A stretch of DNA of 5,882 bases from JBOHER01 sp050701115 (lineage in GTDB: Bacteria > Actinomycetota > Actinomycetes > Mycobacteriales > Pseudonocardiaceae). Both the position numbers and the translations under genes were made by a program. Shown piece after piece: positions 1-5,697 of this stretch. The notes under the pieces were generated by a model, which searched no databases, was not told where the DNA came from, and was given only the letters and a program-made list of their open reading frames with translations. Within the stretch, counting starts at the first letter, position 1, and every line of letters begins with the position of its first letter. The stretch is taken from positions 1-5,882 of the forward strand of contig JBOHER010000353.1 in the NCBI GenBank assembly GCA_050701115.1, written 5' to 3'.

Positions 1-947
1 GCGGTCGCCACAGCGTCCTGCACCGCGAGGTTGATGCCAACGCCGCCAATGGGGGACATGGCGTGGGCCGCGTCGCCGATGCAGAGCAGGCCGTTCACAT
101 GCCACTTGCGCAGCCGGTTGAGCCGGACATCGAGGTGCTTGACATCGTCCATCGAGCCGATCGAGCCGACCCGGTCGGCGAGCGAGGGAATGGCGTCGGC
201 TACCCGCTCCCGGAAGCGTTCGATGCCCGCCGCGCGCAGGTCGGGATCGGCGCCCTTGGCTGCGACGTAGGCTACCTGGAAGTAGTCCGCGCGAGGAATC
301 ACGACCGCGAAATGCCCGTGCCGCATCCGGGGAGTGAGCGCGGGGGCTTCCTCGCCGGCGAAGCGCGGCAGCCGGAACCACCAGACGTCGATGGGCACCG
401 GGTACTCGCGGGGTCGCAGTCCGGCATGTTCCCGGGCGAGCGACCAGCGGCCGTCGGCGGCCACGGTCAGCTCAGCCCGCAGTTCGTGCGTTTGGCCGTC
501 CGTGGTGCGGTATCGCACGCCGCGCACCGCGCCCGATTCCTGAATCAGCCCCGTGACCTCGGTGTTCATCCGCAGCGTGAAGCCCGGCTCCTTGCCGCCG
601 GCAGAGGCGAGCAGATCGAGTAGGTCCCACTGCGGCACCATCGCGATATAGGGATGGGCGACCTTGAGCCGCTTGAGAGCGCCGAACACCAGTTCACGGT
701 CATCGTCGATCGGGAACGCGAGCTCGTCCAGCCTGCTCTGCGGGAGCGCGGCGAACTGCTCGCCGAGCCCGAGTTCATCGAGCAGTTGCAGCGTCGAAGG
801 ATGCACGGTGTCGCCACGGAAATCCCGCAGAAAATCTGCGTGCTTCTCCAGTACCGTGACCTCGACGCCTGCCCGCGCCAGCAGCAGCCCGAGCACCATT
901 CCGGCGGGTCCGCCTCCCACGATGACGCACGTTGTTCGCTCCCTCAT
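1..947 (-). CDS. FAD-dependent oxidoreductase (aromatic-hydroxylase type), C-terminus off the left edge
   Basis: Translating the minus strand from an ATG at 947-945 gives 315 codons without a stop before the edge. The protein opens with a Rossmann fold: GGGPAG at residues 11-16, and E34 in VLEKH, which should bind the ribose of FAD. AADGRWS around D165-G166 is the middle DG motif. GDAAHAMSPIGGVGIN begins at about residue 291 and is the GD motif that contacts the FAD pyrophosphate. This order is typical of PheA/TfdB and PHBH-like flavoprotein monooxygenases, usually about 400 residues, so some 90 residues are probably missing. The start is supported by AGGAGG (plus-strand 957-962) 9 bases upstream. 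It is divergent from the synthetase gene. The substrate cannot be read from the sequence. It is probably cytosolic, since no signal peptide or membrane segment is visible. Confidence 0.9.
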   Translation of the reverse strand, partial: MRERTTCVIVGGGPAGMVLGLLLARAGVEVTVLEKHADFLRDFRGDTVHPSTLQLLDELGLGEQFAALPQSRLDELAFPIDDDRELVFGALKRLKVAHPYIAMVPQWDLLDLLASAGGKEPGFTLRMNTEVTGLIQESGAVRGVRYRTTDGQTHELRAELTVAADGRWSLAREHAGLRPREYPVPIDVWWFRLPRFAGEEAPALTPRMRHGHFAVVIPRADYFQVAYVAAKGADPDLRAAGIERFRERVADAIPSLADRVGSIGSMDDVKHLDVRLNRLRKWHVNGLLCIGDAAHAMSPIGGVGINLAVQDAVAT

Positions 948-963
948 CGCAGTCCGCCTCCTC

Positions 964-986
964 TATTCATCACTTGTTGAATAAGT
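964..986. promoter_or_regulatory. Palindromic operator candidate in the divergent promoter region
   Basis: Two overlapping dyads sit here. ACTTGTTGAATAAGT (972-986) is a 15-bp palindrome with one mismatched pair (976/982) around a central G. TATTCA (964-969) and TGAATA (978-983) form perfect 6-bp arms 8 bases apart. The A/T-rich dyads stand out from the G/C-rich surroundings. They cover the predicted transcription start of the FAD oxidoreductase and lie just upstream of its ribosome site, where a repressor would block transcription. The size and symmetry would suit a TetR- or MarR-type regulator, but no regulator gene is in view. Confidence 0.4.
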
Positions 987-988
987 CC

Positions 989-1017
989 ACCATGCCCTAC
1001 CGGGCTCGTCGCGTCAA
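989..1017 (-). promoter_or_regulatory. Candidate promoter of the FAD oxidoreductase
   Basis: Read on the minus strand, TTGACG (plus-strand 1012-1017) is followed after exactly 17 bases by CATGGT (989-994). This is a reasonable sigma70/HrdB-like pair. It would start transcription near 982, giving a leader of about 35 bases that carries the AGGAGG ribosome site. The -35 element lies just upstream of the -10 box for the divergent synthetase gene, so the two promoters would overlap. The -10 is a weak match to TAnnnT, so this is a prediction. Confidence 0.4.
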
Positions 1018-1033
1018 GCAGCGGCGCTACAGC

Positions 1034-1039
1034 TAACCT
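1034..1039 (+). promoter_or_regulatory. -10 box for a leaderless gltX transcript
   Basis: TAACCT matches the actinobacterial TAnnnT -10 consensus and ends 9 bases before the gltX ATG. Transcription would begin at about 1046-1049, at or almost at the start codon. There is no Shine-Dalgarno-like sequence in front of the ATG, which fits leaderless translation. No strong -35 is visible; the best candidate is a weak match around 1011-1018. Confidence 0.5.
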
Positions 1040-1048
1040 GAACGCGCC

Positions 1049-2536
1049 ATGACTGAGACCAAAGCCGTCCGCGCTCGCTTCTGCCCCTCGCCCACCGGAA
1101 TCCCGCACGTCGGGTTGATCCGCACGGCGCTGTTCAACTGGGCGTTCGCCCGTCATCACGGTGGCAAGCTGGTGTTCCGGATCGAAGACACCGATGCCGC
1201 GCGGGACACCGAGGAGTCCTACCAGGCGCTGCTCGAGGCGTTGCGCTGGCTGGGACTCGACTGGGACGAGGGGCCCGAGGTCGGCGGCGAGTACGGCCCG
1301 TACCGGCAGAGCGAGCGTCGCGCGATCTACGACGACATCGCGGAGCGGCTGCTGGCCTCCGGTGAGCTTTATGAGGCGTTCTCCACCGCCGAGGAGGTCG
1401 AGGCTCGCCGCATTGCGACAGGCCAGGACCCGAAGCTCGGCTACGACAACTTCGACCGCGACCTCGGTGCGGAGCAGAAGGCGGCCTTCCGCGCCGAGGG
1501 CCGCCTACCGGTCCTCCGGCTGCGCATGCCCGAGGACGACCTCACCTGGCACGACCTGGTGCGGGGCGAGATCACCTTCAAGGCACACACCATCCCCGAC
1601 CCGGTGCTCGTGCGCGCCAACGGGGATCCGCTCTACACACTGACCAACCCGGTCGACGATGCGCTGATGAAGATCACCCATGTGCTGCGCGGGGAGGACC
1701 TGCTGCCCTCGACGCCTCGGCAGATCGCGCTCTACCTGGCGTTGCGGCGCATCGGTGTCGCTGAGTTCGTTCCCGAGTTCGGCCACCTGCCCTACGTGCT
1801 GGGGGAGGGCAGCAAGAAGCTGTCCAAACGTGATCCCGAGTCCAACCTTTTTCTGCACCGTGAGCGCGGCTTCATACCCGAAGGCCTGCTCAACTACCTC
1901 GCGTTGCTCGGCTGGTCGATCGCCGATGACCGGGACATCTTTAGCGTTGCCGAGCTCGTCGAGGCGTTCGAGATCACCAAGGTCAGCGCGAACCCGGCCC
2001 GTTTCGACGTGAGGAAGGCCGAAGCGATCAACGGCACACACGTGCGAGCGCTGGCCGTCGAGGACTTCACCAACCGGATCGTGCCCTACCTCTGTGCAGC
2101 AGGCGTGCTGCCCGGGGCGCCGAGCGGCGAACAGCTCGGCACGCTGCGCGCCATCGCGCCGCTGGTGCAGGAACGCGTCGCTGTGCTGTCCGAGGCGGTG
2201 GGCATGCTGGGCTTCCTGTTCGCCGGCGAGGACACGTTCGCACCCGAGGAGACGTCCGCCGCCAAGGCGCTCAAGGCGGACGCCGAACCGGTGTTGCGGG
2301 CGTCGGTCTCCTCCTTGCAGCGTCTCGAAGTGTGGGACGCCGAGTCCATCGAGCACGCGCTCAAGGATGCGCTCATCGACGGGCTCGGCCTCAAACCACG
2401 GAAGGCATTCGCTCCGGTTCGGGTGGCCGTGACCGGTCGCACAGTGTCGCCACCGCTCTACGAGTCAATGGAGCTACTGGGGCGGGAAAGGTCCCTGGGG
2501 CGCCTGACCAGCGCACTCGACAACCTCACAGGGTGA
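1049..2536 (+). CDS. gltX: Glutamyl-tRNA synthetase (GluRS)
   Basis: This complete 495-residue class I aminoacyl-tRNA synthetase attaches glutamate to tRNA-Glu in the cytosol, using ATP. The nucleotide-binding signature is PSPTGIPHVGL, with the HIGH motif as HVGL at residues 20-23. FRIEDTDAARDTEES follows, typical of GluRS. The KMSKS loop is KLSKR at residues 257-261 in GEGSKKLSKRD. The remaining C-terminal ~200 residues are the helical anticodon-binding part. The length is normal for bacterial GluRS. The ATG at 1049 fits both the family N-terminus (TKAVRARFCPSPTG) and the leaderless promoter. Many actinobacteria lack GlnRS; in those, a non-discriminating GluRS also charges tRNA-Gln and GatCAB then amidates it. 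Whether that applies to this host cannot be seen, but both tRNA types lie 0.9-1.1 kb downstream. No damage or unusual codon use was noticed. Confidence 0.97.
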   Translation: MTETKAVRARFCPSPTGIPHVGLIRTALFNWAFARHHGGKLVFRIEDTDAARDTEESYQALLEALRWLGLDWDEGPEVGGEYGPYRQSERRAIYDDIAERLLASGELYEAFSTAEEVEARRIATGQDPKLGYDNFDRDLGAEQKAAFRAEGRLPVLRLRMPEDDLTWHDLVRGEITFKAHTIPDPVLVRANGDPLYTLTNPVDDALMKITHVLRGEDLLPSTPRQIALYLALRRIGVAEFVPEFGHLPYVLGEGSKKLSKRDPESNLFLHRERGFIPEGLLNYLALLGWSIADDRDIFSVAELVEAFEITKVSANPARFDVRKAEAINGTHVRALAVEDFTNRIVPYLCAAGVLPGAPSGEQLGTLRAIAPLVQERVAVLSEAVGMLGFLFAGEDTFAPEETSAAKALKADAEPVLRASVSSLQRLEVWDAESIEHALKDALIDGLGLKPRKAFAPVRVAVTGRTVSPPLYESMELLGRERSLGRLTSALDNLTG

Positions 2537-2605
2537 GCGGGCTTGACCGTGTCAGAAACGGACGATTCACCTCGATGGACGAGTCGCCGCACCCACTCGA
2601 GCACC

Positions 2606-2611
2606 TAACCT
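2606..2611 (+). promoter_or_regulatory. -10 box for a leaderless HAD hydrolase transcript
   Basis: TAACCT, preceded by C as at the gltX promoter, ends 6 bases before the GTG at 2618. That is the spacing expected if transcription starts on the first base of the start codon. No ribosome-binding sequence is present. A -35 is not obvious: TTGACC at 2543-2548 is much too far away to pair with this box. The hydrolase may also be read through from gltX, whose stop is 81 bases upstream. Confidence 0.45.
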
Positions 2612-2617
2612 CACTAG

Positions 2618-3391
2618 GTGGAGTTCGCGCTTGCCCCGACCGAGTCGCGTAGTGCACCACCTCATCTCGAATTGTGGGATGATCGTGCGCTGCGCGTGGT
2701 GTGCCTTGACGTTGACGACACATTGATCGACTTCAGTTCGGCAGGGCGACGCGCGCTGGCGACCATGATCGGCAGGGCCGATATGTGGGAGCTCTGGGAG
2801 CACATCACGGACGCGCACGTGGCCATGGTGGTCAGCGGTGATCTCGAGTACGCGCATATGCATCGGCAGCGTACGAAGTGCTTTCTGGCCGAACTGGGCG
2901 TGGTCCTTGAGGACGCCGATGCCGCCCGGTTCGAGCGAGCGCGCGCGGCCACGATGCGCCTGGGTTTCCGGCTCTACGACGATGTGCTGCCCTGCCTGGA
3001 CTGGCTGCGGGCAGCCGGTGTGCGGATCGCGGCGGTGACCAACGCATCCGGCGGCCACCAGCGCACGAAGGTCGAGACACTCGGCCTGTCCCGGTTCATC
3101 GACCACATTGCGATCGCAGGCGAGGTGGGCGCGGCCAAACCCGATCCGCTGATCTTCCACTCCGCCTGCGCCGCGCTCGACTGCGGTCCAGCCGAAGCGG
3201 TGCACATCGGCGACCGGTTGGAGGCCGATGCGGTCGGTGCGCGTGATGCTGGTCTCTCCGGAGTCTGGCTCAACCGCGGCGGGGGCACGGCACAGGCTCC
3301 GGAGGGTGTGTACGAGATCGGGGGGCTCGACGAGCTGCCCCAGCTGCTGGTGTGTGAGTTCGCCAGGCTCGGCGCGCCCGCTCAGCGTTGA
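2618..3391 (+). CDS. HAD-superfamily hydrolase (phosphatase-like)
   Basis: This complete 257-residue protein carries all four HAD motifs. Motif I is DVDDT at residues 31-35, with D31 the predicted nucleophile and D33 the acid/base. Motif II is VTNAS with T141. Motif III is GAAKPDP with K174. Motif IV is GDRLEAD with D199 and D204, the Mg2+ ligands. About 100 mostly helical residues between motifs I and II form a C1-type cap, as in phosphoglycolate phosphatase and haloacid dehalogenase relatives. It is probably a soluble Mg2+-dependent phosphohydrolase; the substrate cannot be read from the sequence. The GTG start was chosen because of the leaderless -10 box just in front. The first ~25 residues are not conserved-looking, so a later start is possible. 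It lies 81 bases after gltX on the same strand. Confidence 0.9.
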   Translation: MEFALAPTESRSAPPHLELWDDRALRVVCLDVDDTLIDFSSAGRRALATMIGRADMWELWEHITDAHVAMVVSGDLEYAHMHRQRTKCFLAELGVVLEDADAARFERARAATMRLGFRLYDDVLPCLDWLRAAGVRIAAVTNASGGHQRTKVETLGLSRFIDHIAIAGEVGAAKPDPLIFHSACAALDCGPAEAVHIGDRLEADAVGARDAGLSGVWLNRGGGTAQAPEGVYEIGGLDELPQLLVCEFARLGAPAQR

Positions 3392-3430
3392 TCCCGCCAA
3401 CCCGCTGGAAGGCCGGAAAACGGCGTGGTC

Positions 3431-3436
3431 TACTAT
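3431..3436 (+). promoter_or_regulatory. -10 box for the tRNA-Gln/tRNA-Glu pair
   Basis: TACTAT is a good TAnnnT match in the 72-base gap between the HAD stop and tRNA-Gln. It predicts a start near 3443 and a 5' leader of about 20 bases for RNase P to remove. No convincing -35 is present at 16-19 bases upstream, where the sequence is TGGAAG-like. TTGATC at 3388-3393 is too far away. Confidence 0.45.
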
Positions 3437-3463
3437 CTTTCTTCGGCAGCCGCCAGCTGTCAT

Positions 3464-3535
3464 TGGGGTATGGTGTAATCGGCAGCACGACTGATTCTGG
3501 TTCAGTTAGTCTAGGTTCGAGTCCTGGTACCCCAG
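3464..3535 (+). tRNA. tRNA-Gln, anticodon CUG
   Basis: The 72-base cloverleaf folds cleanly. The acceptor stem is TGGGGTA (3464-3470) with TACCCCA (3528-3534), followed by discriminator G at 3535. The anticodon arm is ACTGA/TCAGT around the loop TTCTGGT, giving anticodon CTG at 3497-3499, which reads CAG (glutamine). The T arm is CTAGG/CCTGG around TTCGAGT. CCA is not encoded. The U-A first pair of the acceptor is usual for tRNA-Gln. The 51-base gap to tRNA-Glu suggests one joint precursor. Confidence 0.96.
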
Positions 3536-3553
3536 CTGCAGAGCGCAGCATGA

Positions 3554-3576
3554 GACCTGGTAAGTTCTCTCAGGTC
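3554..3576 (+). other. Hairpin in the spacer between the two tRNAs
   Basis: GACCTG (3554-3559) and CAGGTC (3571-3576) can form a 6-bp perfect stem with an 11-base loop, GTAAGTTCTCT. There is no U-tract after it, so it is unlikely to terminate transcription. It may guide processing of a joint tRNA precursor or may be chance. Confidence 0.25.
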
Positions 3577-3586
3577 GCTCAAGCAA

Positions 3587-3659
3587 GCCCCCGTCGTCTA
3601 GCGGCCTAGGACGCCGGCCTCTCACGCCGGTAGCGTGGGTTCGAATCCCATCGGGGGTA
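3587..3659 (+). tRNA. tRNA-Glu, anticodon CUC; its 3' half overlaps the recombinase gene
   Basis: The 73-base cloverleaf has acceptor stem GCCCCCG (3587-3593) with CGGGGGT (3652-3658), including the G-U first pair seen in actinobacterial tRNA-Glu, and discriminator A at 3659. The anticodon arm is CCGGC/GCCGG around CTCTCAC, giving anticodon CTC at 3621-3623, which reads GAG (glutamate). The T loop is TTCGAAT. CCA is not encoded. The last 38 bases are also the antisense-strand end of the serine recombinase gene. The tRNA itself looks intact, as expected when an element restores the tRNA 3' end on integration. Confidence 0.96.
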
Positions 3660-5150
3660 CGTACAGCATCCCCACGAAGCCGTCGGTTTCCGTGACCGGC
3701 GGCTTTCGGCTTTCGGGGATGGCTCCAGCGATAGCCACCGCCGCCGTCGCGATGTCGCGGAGCTGGTCGCTGGGCAGTGACACGGTGATGTCCACTGTGG
3801 CGATGTCCTCGTGTAGGCGCACGGACAGCTTTGTGCTGTCGAACAGCCGACGCAGCAGCGGACGGGGTGCCTCGACGAAGTTGAGCTTCAGGAACGGCAG
3901 TTCGTCGAGGAGGTGGAGGTCGTCCGCGGTGGGAGCGGGGTCGTCTTGGTCCGCCGCGTCGAGCTCGCCGATCCGGGCGAGCGCTCGGTCACGCTGAACC
4001 TGCAACTCGTTGTAGGAGTTGCGGAGCGCCTTGGTGAACGGGTCGTCGGGATCGCCTTCCTGCGCTTGCCGGATGACGGAGTCTTGGCGTCTGGCTAGGT
4101 CGGCGACAGTGCGCTGGAGACGCTCGCGTTGCGCGTTACGCGCGCGGTTGGCGGAGTCGTCCATGTTGGCGAGGTCTGCGTTCAGGATCTCTTGCCGGCT
4201 CTGTCCGAACACGCGATCGGCGTAGAAGTCGCAGACTGCCTTGATGACGGCGGCTTCGCGCACCCTGATGGCGCTCTGGTGGCTTATGTCTGTGGCGTTG
4301 CGGTTGTTCTTGGGTGGCCAGCACAGGTGGTAGGTGTTGTCGCGCTTGCGATCTCCGCACATGCGTCGGCCGCAGACGCAGTAGACGATCCCGCGCAGGA
4401 TGTAGGAGCGTCGGGTGGCTGGATGAGAGTTCAGGGCGTCACCGATGCGGGAGCCTTGCCGAGCTCGGCGGCGGGCGTTGATCTCGTCATACATCCATTT
4501 CGGGATCAGCGGCTCGTGCACCGGATCCGGAGACCATACCCATTTCCTCGGGTCGTTGACCTTGCCGCTCTTCGAACTGGTGGCCCGCCGGTTGAACACC
4601 TGATAGCCGGTGTATTTCGGGTTGCGCAGGATGTCGGCGATGGTGCTCTTTCCCCAGACGCCGCGCGCTCGCGCCTTGGATGGCGGCTGAGGCGGCGGGT
4701 ATCGCTCTGGTTCGGCGTTGAGCCGGTCAGCGATCGTGTCGTAACTCAAGCCTTCGTGATAGCGCCAGTGCGCGATCCGGGTGACCGTCTCGGCACGGGC
4801 ACCGTCGGGTTCCAGACGCGATTTGGTTTGGCCCTTATTCGCCTTCATGGGGTTGGGATGCCGGTAGGTCTTTGCCCGGTAGCCATAAGGCGGCATCCCG
4901 ATGTTCCATCCCTCACGGACGTGGGTGCACAGGCCGCCCCAGGACTGCTCGAGCGTGTTGAGTACCTCGTACTCGGCGATGGACTGATTTATTCGGCGTT
5001 GCAGGATCCGCTGGGCGGCACTCCCGCTGACGTTGATCGGCTCGTTCGCGGCGAACAGGGGGATCTCGGAGCGCTCCAGTGCTCGTTCGACGGACACACC
5101 TTCGAAGACTCGGCGCGCGACCCGGGAGATCGCTTCACAGATCACGACGT
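3652..5150. mobile_element. Remnant of a tRNA-Glu-associated integrated element
   Basis: The stretch between the 3' end of tRNA-Glu and the CoA-transferase remnant holds only the recombinase remnant. By eye it has slightly lower G/C and rougher codon use than the host genes on either side. The left boundary is presumed to lie in the tRNA-Glu 3' half. The right boundary is a broken gene, not a recognisable att site, because no second copy of the tRNA 3' end is present in the window. Cargo and the far end of the element appear to be gone. Confidence 0.5.
3677..3713 (+). terminator. Candidate intrinsic terminator after tRNA-Glu
   Basis: AAGCCGTCGG (3677-3686) pairs with CCGGCGGCTT (3696-3705) over 10 bp with one G-T wobble and a 9-base loop. 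T-rich sequence follows (TCGGCTTTCGG). An outer 7-bp stem, CATCCCC (3667-3673) with GGGGATG (3715-3721), encloses it. The position 17 bases past tRNA-Glu and the shape are typical of actinobacterial terminators, which often lack a clean U-run. It lies inside the 3' coding end of the recombinase, which is unusual for a host terminator. Confidence 0.5.
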
Positions 5151-5155
5151 GGAAC
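5137..5155. other. Breakpoint joining two truncated genes head to head
   Basis: Minus-strand homology to serine recombinases begins at FHVVICEAIS (first codon 5154-5152). Plus-strand homology to CoA-transferase subunit B begins at about DVELVLQSENG (5146 onward). The bases GACGTGGAA (5146-5154) can belong to either gene, so the join cannot be placed more precisely by eye. Both genes lose their 5' ends here, which indicates a deletion, rearrangement or misassembly and not normal gene organisation. Confidence 0.7.
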
Positions 5156-5667
5156 TGGTGCTGCAGAGCGAGAACGGCATCCTGGGCGTCGGCGCCTACC
5201 CTGCCGAGGAGGACGTCGACCCCGACCTGATCAACGCGGGCAAGGAGACAGTCACGCTGCGCCGGGGCGCGAGCTTCTTCGACTCCGCCACCAGCTTCGG
5301 GATGATCCGCGCGGGCAAGATCGACGCGGCGATCCTGGGCGCGATGCAGGTGTCGGCGTCCGGCGACATCGCCAACTGGATGATCCCCGGCAAGATGGTC
5401 AAGGGAATGGGCGGCGGGATGGACCTCGTGCACGGCGCGAAGCGAGTCGTCGTGTTGATGGAACATGTCGCCAAGGACGGCTCCAACAAGATCGTCGACG
5501 AATGCTCGCTGCCCTACACCGGCAAGGGTGTGGTGGAGCGCATCATCACCGACCTCGCGGTCATCGACATTACCCCCAACGGCCTGCAACTGACGGAGCT
5601 GGCGCCGAACGTCACCGTCGACGAAGTGCTGGCCAAGACCGAACCCCACCTGCTGACAAGCGCATAG
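5146..5667 (+). pseudogene. 3-oxoacid/3-oxoadipate CoA-transferase subunit B, 5' end missing
   Basis: About 173 codons of a family I CoA-transferase B subunit remain. LQSENGILG, early in the fragment, contains the SENG motif with the catalytic glutamate. It is followed by INAGKETVTL, GASFFDSA, LGAMQVSASGDIANWMIPGK, GGGMDLVHGAK and a VIDITPNG-like C-terminal stretch. All are family hallmarks in the right order. Intact subunits are usually about 210-225 residues, so some 45 N-terminal residues are missing, including the part before VELVLQSENG that normally contains the NLGIG loop. No start codon with a ribosome site exists at the break; a GTG at 5149 has no usable Shine-Dalgarno. The A-subunit gene, normally directly upstream on the same strand, is absent. 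The enzyme moves CoA between succinyl-CoA and acetoacetate or 3-oxoadipate. The exact substrate (ScoB versus PcaJ type) cannot be decided here. It converges on a thiolase gene 30 bases away. Confidence 0.88.
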
Positions 5668-5697
5668 CTGAATCAAATGGGCAGGAAGGTCGCGTTG

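Larger units (their letters stand above)
3622..5154 (-). pseudogene. Large serine recombinase/integrase, N-terminal catalytic part missing
   Basis: About 510 codons remain, counted from F at 5154. Residues 1-66 are the second half of a resolvase domain: VVICEAISRVARR keeps the conserved arginines (R11, R14), followed by an NEPIN-like stretch and RRINQSIAEYE. The segment that should precede it, with the YxRVS catalytic serine, is absent; upstream sequence in this frame is the antisense of the CoA-transferase gene. Next come a Recombinase domain (PPYGY at 88-92 to about 190), a zinc ribbon (Cys259, 261, 266, 278), a charged coiled-coil stretch and a C-terminal region. The last residues, PPMGFEPTLPA, are encoded by the tRNA-Glu antisense strand, and the stop is at 3622-3624. 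Such enzymes integrate and excise phages or islands. Without the serine this copy cannot catalyse strand exchange. The remaining frame has no frameshift or stop, so the loss looks recent. Confidence 0.88.

Noticed and set aside
63..980. Plus-strand open frames across the FAD oxidoreductase
   Set aside because: They are antisense shadows of a clear flavoprotein frame with all the expected FAD motifs.
1108..1117. HVGL in place of HIGH in GluRS as a damaged active-site motif
   Set aside because: HVG-type variants are normal in actinobacterial GluRS, and the rest of the signature and the KLSKR loop are intact.
1505..2356. Long open frame on the minus strand inside gltX
   Set aside because: It is the antisense of a high-GC gene, has low-complexity His/Gln/Arg-rich composition and no recognisable domain.
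2567..3463. 298-residue open frame on the minus strand over the HAD gene
   Set aside because: Antisense shadow; the plus-strand frame has all four HAD motifs in order.
5146..5160. GTG at 5149 as a genuine new start for a shortened CoA-transferase subunit B
   Set aside because: The nearest purine-rich stretch (GGGAG at about 5124-5128) is about 20 bases away, and the protein would lack about 45 conserved N-terminal residues and its A subunit.
5100..5200. A second att site (copy of the tRNA-Glu 3' half) at the right end of the element
   Set aside because: No copy of GGTTCGAATCCC or the CGGGGGTA end was found around the break or elsewhere in the window; the right end is a broken gene.
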